Of a stretch of DNA of 64,000 bases, positions 54,230 to 64,000 are shown piece by piece (within the stretch, counting starts at the first letter, position 1; each line of letters begins with the position of its first letter). Source of the DNA: Parelaphostrongylus tenuis. Lineage: Eukaryota; Nematoda; Chromadorea; Rhabditida; Metastrongylidae. Below the pieces are notes generated by a model. That model had not been told where the DNA came from. It worked only from the letters and a program-made list of their open reading frames with translations, and made no database searches. A program made the translations under genes and the position numbers. Location of the stretch: the NCBI GenBank assembly GCA_019055375.1, contig JAHQIW010004478.1:1-64000 (forward strand), read 5' to 3'.

Positions 54230-55440
54230 AAGCTAAAGTTCCAGGTCGGGATATATGGTATTTTCTTTGGAAATGACAGTGTATTTTGTTGTGGCACTAG
54301 TGGACAACAAGCAGACATTCCAGCGCCGATGTATGAGGGGGTCAGTTGCAGAAGTTGGCCGTAGAAGTGCGAGAGAAGCGCTAGGAACGACTTGGTGTTG
54401 CCCTTCTCCAGAAAACACCCGACCCCATACTGCATAGTCAACGCTACATTTTTGAGGAAGTGGTGTGGACCACGGTGGCACATTCTCATATAGCCCTTAT
54501 AATGTTCAATCGGACTGTCATCTCTTGGCGCCATGAAGCAACATCCGGGAGCGAGAAAATTCAAAGACTGCAACCCACCTTAAAACAGATCCCATTGACT
54601 TCTTTCATAGCTAGACTCATTTTTTTGTGAGGAATTCAACGAATCTTTGCTTAGCAAATAGTAGCATATCATTGATGATTATGGTGACCTTATTGTTGAT
54701 TTGTTGCTTTCTTTGAATAGATAACAAATGATCGAACAAAAGTGTTGGGATTCGAAAAAATAGTGGAACAACCCAATAATAACGAATCATTGTCGTTAAT
54801 TTATTCCTACTACATTACTACATTAAACTACTCCAGATTTATTCAACTCAATATTCTTTTAGCTGCAACGAGAAACTCAGAAACCTCTCTCAAAAAGTAA
54901 GCATATTCTTAAAATTTTTGAGATCTGCTACAGCTCGCAAGGAGATTTTTTTTGAACAAACACACCATTGAAATTCTCGATATCTGAGCTATCTACTGAT
55001 AATTAAAAGGCGACGGCTTGATGCCAATATTGCTCTATCCATCCACATACCGGTGGAAGGCATACGCATCGCATATGAAATTCAATCTCAATTTCAGTGT
55101 TGTATCGCAACAAAGAGCTTTCTTGGAAAACAAAAACATGGTTAGTTTGCCGAGATTCGCGCTATCAAATAGGTGCTGAACTTTTGAGGAAGACTTTGTT
55201 GATCGAAAAATGCTAGAGTGTTTGATAATACTTTCTCCACTGTTTACAGCCTTAAAAAAATACGCTTTTAATTTTCGAGATCTAGTTATCGAAGAAGTAC
55301 TAATATGTCTTGAGAGAGCGAAGAAAACCTTTTTTCGAATATGTGTGCTGATAGGGGAATTATGGTATCATTCGAAATGATGAACGCGCGCTCTTTGTAT
55401 ACTTACTCAAGCTATATGTTAGAATTACCTCCACATACAC
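54230..55440 (+). repeat. Repeat R unit 1 in duplication copy 2, left part
   Basis: Equivalent of 1-1096, with about 110 bp of extra upstream sequence. On the minus strand 54573-54220 holds an open frame of 117 codons whose peptide resembles that of the inverted R copy at 21.8-22.1 kb. Confidence 0.75.
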
Positions 55441-55751
55441 AGCTGTTCCACGGACCTCCCTCTTTGAGGGATCCCGCCCGGTCAGTCGCGAGGCCCGTGG
55501 CGCGTCCCCAGGTGGCGGATAGGGGAATAAACGCGAACCAAAAGCGACCGTGTGCTTCCCAGAGACGCAGGTGGATTCAGGGGACGAGCTCCCTGCTTCT
55601 GCAGCGCCGACTTGACAAAACTCTATCTCTACGAGTCAAGTCGGCCAAAAGCCTGCAATCAAGCGGCTGGGAAGTACATGGGAGGCGGTTAGGCGTCGCC
55701 TCCAACAAATAAGCTCCTCCCGCTCCTCCGAGAGAGACTGGCAAGCTACTC

Positions 55752-56773
55752 GTGAGTACCGAGCCCCCAAGTTTAGAGCCTGGCAAGCTATACGTTGGGT
55801 ATCGAAATGCCAAAAACAGCAACAAATATGGGCCTCAATCCCCTGACCCCGAAAGAGCCCCTGGTACGGCAGCGCCAGGTAGGACGAGTACGGAGAGGCT
55901 GCTAAAATCTCAGGGCCGAACTAGGCTGCCAAGATCGAAACGGACTAAAATGACGATCTGTACCTACAAAGCAAGAACCCTTGCTCACCAATCCGCTGTA
56001 GAAGATCTGTTGATTCAAGCAAGAAGAATAAGGTACGACGTCATTGGCCTGGCTGAGACGAGAAGGCGCCATCCTTTTCACGATGTTTATGACACCGGAG
56101 AAGAACTGTTCCATGGTACATGCGATCGCAGAGGTGTCGGCGGCGTTCGCGTCCTCGTCAAATCGAATTTGACCGTGAACATTGATTCGTTCGAGCAACT
56201 AACAACCCGTATCGGACGATTACGGTTGAAACGATGTGGTTCTATGCCGGCTTTGACCATCTTCGTTGCTTACGCACCAACATCAAGCTATGACGAAGAC
56301 GAAGTCGAAGCGTTCTATATGGACCTCGAAAAATTCTTCAGAGAAGATCATACATTCTTCAAGGACATTGTCGGAGATTTTAACGCAAAAATTGGACCTA
56401 GAAGAACGTCTGAAGAGCGTCACATAGGGACCCACGGACTAGAATGGAATGAACAGGGTGAGAGGCTATCTGAGTTTATCATGACGACCCAAACCATCCA
56501 TGGTAACTCGCAATTCCAAAAGCCTCTTTCTCAGCGATAGACGTGGGAGTCTCCCAATGGAGAGTACCATAACGAACTAGATCACATCATAGTAAATCGA
56601 AGGTTTTGCCTGACCGACGTCGCTGTTACTCCTAAGTTCTACACGGGATCAGACCATCGCCTCCTTCGCGCAACATTCCGATTTTCGATGAGAGGAGAGA
56701 AAGCCGCTAAATTCAAACAACGAAGTCCCACAACTACCATAAACTGGGATGTATTCAAATCATTAGTCGGCTC
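55752..56773 (+). pseudogene. RTE endonuclease domain, copy 2, broken
   Basis: Reads as copy 1 from the leader to GDFNAKIG, stops at TAG (56538-56540), and then stays open in the same frame through DHIIVNRR and GSDHRLLRATF. The substituted motif I (TYKARTL) is shared with copy 1. Confidence 0.88.
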
Positions 56774-58789
56774 TTGGAAGATACCGTTGTCGACAACATC
56801 GACGAAGAATACGATCGACTCGTTGAATATCTTCGCGTTAGCGCGATGAAAGCCGAGAGTCCTAAGGTCACGAAGAGACGCTTGTCTCCGCAGACACTCG
56901 AGCTGATACGTCAACGTGGAATCGCACGAGCTGCAGGCAACCGAAACCTTACGTCCGAACTTGTGAAACGATGCAGAGAAGCGATAAAAGAAGACCTTAA
57001 AGAGAGAAGAGCAGCAGTTTTGGCAGAAGCTGCAGAAGCTGCGAAGAGCATTCGCAAAGCCCAGCGAGGCTTCGCCAACTATAAGACCAAGATGATTGCA
57101 CTCCGATACCCTGACGGGACACTTACAGCTTCCAGAAGGGCTATGGAGAAAATCATCCACCAATACTACTCGGATCTCTTCGCTAGCCATGTCCTCTTAC
57201 CGTCATATAATTTGAAAGAAGACGAATATGTCGTCCCACCTGGTCCTCCCTTCCGAAATCCGACATGCTATATCGTCGGTGAAAAACAGAACAACACCCG
57301 GTCCAGACAGGATTAGACCAGAACATCTGAAGAATCTGCCGCCAGTTCTCATCAACACCCTGGCTCAGCTCTTCACTCGCTACCTGTCAGAACGCAAGGT
57401 CCCTATTCAATGGAACACCAGCAAGACCGTACTGTTGCTCAAAAAGGGAGACCTTCACGACATAGGCAATTATCGCCCAATCTGCTTGCTGTCCGTTGTC
57501 TATAAACTCTTTACTCGAGTCATCCTAAACAGGATTGACAGAACACTGGACGAAGGACAGCCATGCGAACAAGCAGGGTTCCGAAGAGGATTTAGTACCA
57601 TGGACCACATTCACACGATTACAAGACTCATCGAAGTTTCACGAGAGTACAAGCGACCACTCTGTCTCACTTTCATCGATCTGAAGAAGTCCTTTGATTC
57701 AGTGGAAATAGAAGCGGTTATAGAGGCGCTGGATAACCAGGGCGTCCCTACTCGGTACACAATGATCCTTCGTGAGCTCTATAAAGATTTCACGACCACA
57801 ATATCTCCATTCTACAACAATATCACCATTGACGTAAGAAGAGGGGTTCAACAAGGCGATACAATATCGCCAAAACTATTCACTGCCACCCTACAAAACG
57901 TCATGCGAACATTAGAATGGGACGAAATGGGAGAGAAAATTGACGGTCGACAATTAAACCATCTTTGCTTTGCTGACGATATCGTTCTCATAACACCAAA
58001 CATCAGCCAAGCGGAACGAATGTTGACCGATTTCGATAACCCCTGTGGAAAGATTGGTTTCAATTGAATCTAACGAAAACAATGTTCATGAGGAACGGAT
58101 GGGTTTCTAACGCCCCATTCACGCTCAACGGAACGACAATCTCCGAATGCTCCAGTTACCTCTACCTAAGTCGTGAAATCAACATGATGAACGATTCAGC
58201 TCCAGAGTTGAGCAGGAGGAAACGAGCGGCTTGGGGAACGTTTAAGAGCATCGAAGATGTAGTGAAGAGGACAAAGAACATCCGACTCCGTGCCCACCTT
58301 TTCGATCCGACAATTATCCCTGCCCTGACGTATGCAGCAGAAACCTGGTCGCTACGTAAGCAGGATGAAAGATCACTTGCCGTTATCGAACGCGCAGTCG
58401 AAAGGTCGATGCTAGGAGTATCCCGTATCTCGCAAATGAGAGAAAGGATCCGAAGTTCCGACCTACGTCAACGATCGAAAATCAGAGACGCCGTTCTACA
58501 CGCCGGGATATCGAAAATAAGGTGGGCCGGACACGTGATGCGCTTCAACGACAACCGATGGACGAGATCCGTTACCGACTGGATTCCTCTGGACGTCAAG
58601 CGCTCTACAGGAAGACCACTGACCCGCTGGTCCGATTTCTTCACGAAAGCGATAGAAGAAAGATATGATGCTCAGCGAATCCCTAGAGCGAGGAGTACCC
58701 AGTGGGCTACTCTTGCAAGCGATAGGGAAAAATGGAAGAGTTGCTGGTTCCCGCTCGAGTCACTCGACGATCAACGGGACGACAGGTGA
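56774..58789 (+). pseudogene. RTE reverse transcriptase, copy 2, split in three frames
   Basis: The linker and N-terminal RT frame (56774-57316) is shifted by an extra T near 57241. The palm (57228-58067) keeps FIDLKKSFDS and FADDIVLI. The C-terminal frame (58064-58789) is identical in protein to copy 1. Confidence 0.9.
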
Positions 58790-58803
58790 TACAGGTGATA
58801 CAC

Positions 58804-60530
58804 CGCTATTAGAAGTATTGAGTTGTAGGAGATGTGCTTTCAAGCTAAGTTCTCGGAACACAGGTGACACAAATGCACAATAGTGGTTGAAAGTTGTTTA
58901 ATTTTTTTTCAAAGGGAAATGGTATTACCGCCGAAAAATTGAGGATTTGATGAGGAAAAAATCACTTTTCATATCAAAAAACTTTTGTAGAAGGTTCACT
59001 AGTGAGATTCCATCCTTTATGTTACTATTAGATAGCTCTGACTCATGAGCTTCATCTATTATCAAAAAGTGAACTACCTATGACGTCCAAACCGCGCTGT
59101 AGCATTATAGCCGTGAAGTGTGATCTTCTTTTCGCTTTTACAACGTTCTATGGCAAGCTCTTAAAAACCATTCACATCATCAAAGTTCTCGAGACTTGGG
59201 CTGTTTAATAACTAATGAAACTTTATAATGTTCAATCAAAACTGTCATCTCTTGGCGCCATGAAACAAAATCTGTGAGCGAGAAAATTCAAAGACTGCAA
59301 CCCATCTTGAAACAGATCCATTGGCTTTTTCATAGCCTCATTCCTTATTGTTGATTTGCTGCTTTCTCTGAATAAATAACAAATGATCGAACAGAAGTGT
59401 CGGGATTCGAAAAAATAGTGGAACAACCCAATAATAACAAATTAATGTCGTTAATTTATTCCTACGGCTTACTACACTAGACTACTCCAGGTTTTAGTCA
59501 ACTCAATAATCTTTTAGTTGCAACGAGGAACTAAAAAGCCTCTCTCAAAAAGTAAGCATATTCTTAAAATATTTGAAATCTGCCACAGCTTGCAAAGAGA
59601 CTTTTTTGAACAAACACACCATTAATTCTCGATATTTGAGCTATCTACTGATAATTGAAAGGCTACTGCTTGATGCGATATTGCTGTATCCATCCACATA
59701 TCGGTGGAAAGCATACTCATCGCATATAAATTCAATCTCAATTTCAGTGCTGTATCGCAATAAAGAGCTTTCTTGGAAAACAAAAAATACTATTAGTTTG
59801 CCGAGATTTGCGCTATCAAATAGTTGCTGAACTTTTTGAGAAGAACTTTGTTCTGCGAAAAATGCTTGAGTGTTTGATAATACTTTTTCCACTGTTACAG
59901 CCTTACAAAAAATAAAATACGCTTCAAATTTTCGAGATCTATGTTCTCGAATAACTACTAATATGTCTAGAGAGAGCGAAAAAAACTTTTTTTTTTTTAA
60001 ATGTGTGCTGATAGGGGATTTATGGTGTCATACGCGATGGTGAACGCGCGCTCTTCGTATACTTACTCAAGCTATATGTCAGAATTACATACACCTCTAT
60101 TAGAAATGTTGAGTTGTAGAAGATGTGCTTTCATGCTAAGTTCTCGGATCACAGGTGATACAAATGCACAATAGTGGTTGAATGTTTGTTTAGTTATTTA
60201 CAGGAAAATGGTTTTATTGCTGAAAAGTTAAGGATTTGATAAGGAAAAAAACACTTTCCATATCAAAAAGCTTTTGTAGAAGGTTCACTAGTGAGATACC
60301 ATTCTTCATGTAACTATGAGACAGCTTTGACTCATGAGCTTCATCTATAATTAAAAACTAAACCACCTATGACGTTGAAATAGCGGGGTAGCATTATGTC
60401 CGTGAAATGTGATCTTCCTTTCGCTTTCACAGCGTTCCATGACAAGCCCTTATAAACCATTTGCATCATTAAAATTCTCGAGACTTGGGCTATCTAATAA
60501 CTACTAGAACTTTAGTGAAGAGCCATATCG
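58804..60530 (+). repeat. Repeat R, unit 1 right part and unit 2, duplication copy 2
   Basis: Equivalent of 4459-6180, with scattered single-base differences (for example a longer T run near 59990). No coding potential. Confidence 0.8.
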
Positions 60531-62454
60531 AAGCTTCAGCCGAACAAATGAAGGAAACTGAGTGTGAAACATTATTCTGCTTTCACTGCTATAACGTAAT
60601 GAAAGGTTTTTCTAGAAAGCGGGCATGCCATTAAAGTCGCAGAGATTCAAGCTTTCGAATGATTGCCGAATTCAGAGAGAAAGCTTTTGTTTTGCAAGAA
60701 AGACCTTCAGGCAATCGTGTACCTCAGCTGGTACACGCCGTCCCCTAGTAGTTAATGTGTTATCCAGCGTCCCTATTAAAAGTAAAACTTGTTCCTAAAT
60801 TGTCGTAAATGTCATTTATTATTGCCTGTTTTCGTTTCGGACACCATTCCTTCTTCAAAGCGTGGGCGTACGCTCTATCAATATAAGTATGAATTGGTGA
60901 AATGCCTCCGTCCCGTAGGTCAAGTCAAGAGATCGAGCTCAAATAAGAGGCACCTGGTCCAACGTTTTGGTAACATAGTCGTCTTTCCGGTTTATTTTTG
61001 GAATCTTACCGTTTATCCAACACAGTTACGCGTTGATGTTTATGACCTCTGCACCAGGATTGAAACAGTCGTCTGTTTCTTTTCTCTTATTTGTGCTGGA
61101 AACTTTCCTGACCGAGTAGATCGGACAGCTCGGATACTCTTCTAGCACAGCTGGAGCTGCCGAATGGGCAACCGATGCATGTTTATTGCTTCCCAGTGTT
61201 GTACAAGCAATTAGTAAATGGTTTGCAATGCTGAGTAATTCGACACGTTGGTATAAAGTATGGGTACGTAAAGTACTCCATCAGGTACGCGTTGTTAGAG
61301 CGCTCAATTTGTGGACGACGCAGCAACATTTAGGTAATCGTGAAATAAGCCGGAATGCTCTTTAGCGAATGATTGAGGATTGTCTTCATAAATTGAGTTA
61401 TTCTACTTGTGGGTCGCCTATACAGTCAATTATGAGTCCAACAATTATTTCCAAAGAGTCGGTAGACGTGAAATGATCTGCCAGTACTAGCTTATACGTC
61501 CCAATGAAGAAGCACATTACTAGGCATGCCATAAAATCAAATCGAAACAGAAGGATAAAAGAAGATAGTTTTTGACAACGATAAATTCTTGGAAGATGCT
61601 TCTTGCATTCGTTTCAGTTCTTTATAGCTTTGTTTGAGGTGATTTAATGCATATCTGGCCTTACAATGGCTCACGGTAACTCTTCATTGTATCAAGTCAC
61701 TGCTCCTTATTCCTCTAGATAACTAAGGTAACAGTTTACTGAACTTGCAGTGGAGGAGAGCTTGATGAGCCAGGAACGCAAATCAAATTATTGACCTCCT
61801 GTGCAACGCAGAACACCTTGCCACTACACCACGTGCGCTTTCAAATCAAATTATCCAAAAAATAACAGATGGATTTTGAACCTGACATTATACCAGATAG
61901 GCTCTTTTCTTATTCAGTTTTATGAATTGGCTACTGATTTCCCTTGATTTGAAAGCCTATGAAAGAAGGCATCTTTAGAATACTTTTAGTGTTCTTAATG
62001 TCTATATGACTAGGAATCACCACATGCACCTACCCCAGCTTTATCACTTGAGGATAGGCTATGTTTTGAACCTTATCAAAAATCTCGAAAATCTCGTATC
62101 CCACGTTATGTGTTTCATTTAAGATGGACCTAATTTTTCTTATACGATGATAGTCGAAGATTTTCAAAGCTTCGTTCGGATATTCGAAATTTATTATCAA
62201 CACCATTGTTATAGTACTGTTCTCTAAACAACGTCGAGGAACGGCGGTAGTGGTAATGCTTCCACTTTTTTCCTAGTTTGAACTTCTTTCCATGAAGTGA
62301 CTCAGCTACAGCTTAGTTGAGACACTAGGAAATTCGTGTAAACTCATGCGATTCTGCACAAGGTTTCACTAGAAATGAGCTGATTTGGTAAGAAAATCAG
62401 GTTTAACTCTACTGCGAACGTGAATCGTTGAGAATAACCATGAGTTCCGTAAAA
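60531..62454. other. Gene-poor stretch, duplication copy 2
   Basis: Equivalent of 6181-8110, with the PLE-head-like segment at 60789-60945 and the tRNA-like relic near 61764-61844 (minus). Confidence 0.45.
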
Positions 62455-62584
62455 CTAGACATTGGCCTTTCTACACATCAATAACTCTCGTACGACTAGA
62501 TCAATCACCGGTAACGCGGTTTCGATATCTTTTACAAGTCGCTTAATTCGAATACTTGCATCCTGGATCATTCTCTGCAGACAT
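62455..62584 (-). CDS. Candidate terminal exon, copy 2
   Basis: Equivalent of 8111-8240. Two substitutions change amino acids. A third, upstream of the acceptor, creates a TAA in the extended frame. Confidence 0.33.
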
Positions 62585-62965
62585 AGTTTAGTGTCAGAGC
62601 TTGCGTAGGTGACCAGATCAAATAGAATGAAGTGGTTTTCATGTTGTTTTTATCGAAAAGAAAACAGTGTGTCAAAAGTCATTGAGCACTCTAACTCGAA
62701 GTAAGGGTGGTGTTTCTTCTTCATTGTTTGAAAACATACATGCTTGCATTTAGAGAGGGATCAACTTATTTCAGCATAATTACCCGTCTTCGTCATTTAC
62801 TTGTGTTTCATTTCTCAGATAGGAAGCTGCTTTTGAACTATATTTATCATTCTAAAACATCTTATAAGTAGCAGATGATGCTACGATGACTGTTCTTTCA
62901 ATTTTACTATTTGTGGACAAAACCTATGGACTGTTACGTTCCGTTTGATCGATTCTTAAAAACAC

Positions 62966-63162
62966 AATGAAGCTCAGATGGACATTTCTTTCACTGACTA
63001 CTAGTGCAATACCATTCACGTGGAAACGTGACTGCTTTCCAGAACAAACTTCAATTGCTGATTTGCAAAATTCAAAGGTGAAGGTTCTCTGATTGGAAGT
63101 GTCAAGCCATCCTCTATAAGTGAGAGTGTGAAACGACGAATGAGTTCTTCTTCTATTTAGTT
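62966..63162 (-). CDS. Candidate internal exon, copy 2
   Basis: Equivalent of 8622-8818; open, with one His to Gln difference. Confidence 0.36.
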
Positions 63163-63814
63163 GTAAAAATGCTCTACTGCTAATGCCTGCCCAAAGTAAT
63201 GAATACCACCTCGAGCATTTGAGCATCTGAACACACGAAACGAGATCAACCAATGTTGTGCGCTGTATTACCTAACCTAGTGCTCGAAACATCAAACTGA
63301 ATCGATGTTGATCTAAAAGTTAGGTAATTTCAAATCAGCTTGAGATTCGTTCTAACGTTAGCTTTGCAAAATCAAAAAGGTTGCGTAAAACACTATGAGT
63401 GTAGAAAATGGTTTTCTAATTCTTCAATCACCCGTACCTACGAACACAACAGTGCCCTCCCAGCAGAGTGTGCTTCAAAATATGAACATTGCTTGATCTC
63501 ACCTTATATTTCGGCTTCAATAATCAGTATTTGTTTATTCTGACTGGCTGACATTAGGTTATTATTGATCTACATTATAGCTAACATTTCGTCAAATTCT
63601 ACTTCAACGCTGCAACGCCGATCCGAGTCGAGCGTCCACGGCAGTTAATCATCGTAAGATGAACATCATGATCTGCTGCTACCACAACGTTGCTTTTTTA
63701 TAATTGGTCCTGAAGTGATATCGGTTTCAGTCCGGTCTGAAACCGCATTTATTCTTGCAAATGCTTTATATGGCGATTGAGTATGAAATGATCGACGTTG
63801 TGTTTTCCTGTTAC

Positions 63815-63996
63815 CTCTCGTGTAGTTTCACGTGGATCACTTCCGATGGACGTTCGCGACTGGTTTTTTCCACATTCGTCATCTTTGAGGCTTTTTTTTT
63901 ATGAAACTTCTCCAGCCACCACTGCACTATGCGATCACTAGCAATTATTACACCAAGTGCATTATTGCAAGTTGTCTCCGCTGCTCTGCTAACCAT
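63815..63996 (-). CDS. Candidate exon, copy 2, at window edge
   Basis: Equivalent of 9471-9652; same donor and same peptide. The 5' part is cut off by the window. Confidence 0.38.
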
Positions 63997-64000
63997 TTTT

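Larger units (their letters stand above)
55441..58797 (+). mobile_element. RTE-clade non-LTR retrotransposon, inactive, copy 2
   Basis: Equivalent of 1097-4452 with the same flanking ATACAC (55435-55440 and 58798-58803). It shares the endonuclease TAG, the Asn to Lys change and the frame slip before the C-terminal part. It keeps the SDHRLL motif that copy 1 lost. Its own private defects are a one-base deletion near 56780 and a one-base insertion near 57241 that splits the RT frame. Confidence 0.93.
54342..64000. repeat. Segmental duplication, copy 2 (right-truncated by window)
   Basis: This is the partner of 1-9656 in the same orientation. Shared content, in order, is the R repeat, the RTE element, a second R unit, a PLE-like head sequence, a tRNA-like relic and minus-strand exon candidates. 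Bases 54230-54341, upstream of the match, show what precedes the R unit in this copy. The right end is set by the window edge, so the true length is unknown. Confidence 0.95.

Noticed and set aside
1..64000. CRISPR array, bacterial operon, rRNA genes or telomere repeats
   Set aside because: No regularly spaced repeats with spacers, no rRNA segments and no TTAGGC arrays were seen; the sequence is eukaryotic in character.

Overview
This window looks like repeat-rich DNA from a clade V (strongylid, hookworm-like) nematode. The evidence is A/T-rich DNA, short introns with GT..AG borders and acceptors such as TTCTTCAG, a near-complete RTE-type non-LTR retrotransposon of the nematode kind, several Penelope-like element (PLE) 3' fragments with GIY-YIG endonuclease domains, tRNA-derived SINE-like repeats, piggyBac and mariner relics, and hammerhead-ribozyme motifs. 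The species assignment is inferred from remembered element families; no search was run.

Layout. The first 9.66 kb (1-9656) and the last 9.66 kb (54342-64000) are two near-identical direct copies of one segment, about 54.34 kb apart and both cut by the window edges. Each copy holds two tandem units of a ~1.3 kb unclassified repeat (R), the first interrupted by a dead RTE retrotransposon (1097-4452; 55441-58797), then ~2 kb of gene-poor DNA and candidate minus-strand exons. The 45 kb between the copies holds few genes: three members of one small secreted-protein family on the + strand (12023-13470; a pseudogene at 36143-37002; 48960-50691) and candidate minus-strand exons near 51-52 kb. The rest is layered mobile DNA: a scrambled RTE relic (17.2-19.3 kb), further R copies (21.5-22.1 kb inverted; 23.5-24.8 kb), three copies of a second long repeat S (15.8, 24.8, 40.4 kb), PLE fragments (26.7, 33.6, 38.7 kb), a second RTE relic (28.6 kb), foldback elements (36.3 and 37.2 kb), mariner (42.9 kb), a head-to-head pair of piggyBac relics (44.3-46.0 kb) and an 18-bp minisatellite (53.8 kb).

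The most interesting structure is a class of palindromic insertions carrying hammerhead ribozyme motifs in outward-pointing inverted arms. One (~525 bp, 18477-19001) sits inside an RTE relic. The other (~735 bp, 38007-38741, three hammerheads, two with an intact core) sits inside the terminal repeat of a PLE, is flanked by a perfect 13-bp direct repeat, and has an uninterrupted empty site on the opposite arm of the same PLE. Both therefore look like mobile hammerhead elements that inserted into older transposons. Further isolated hammerhead motifs occur at 19886-19930 and 31674-31716.

The host genes do not form an operon or pathway that I can name. The secreted family shares a five-exon plan with a cleavable signal peptide and a conserved last exon; of the three local copies one is clearly dead and the other two contain doubtful middle exons.
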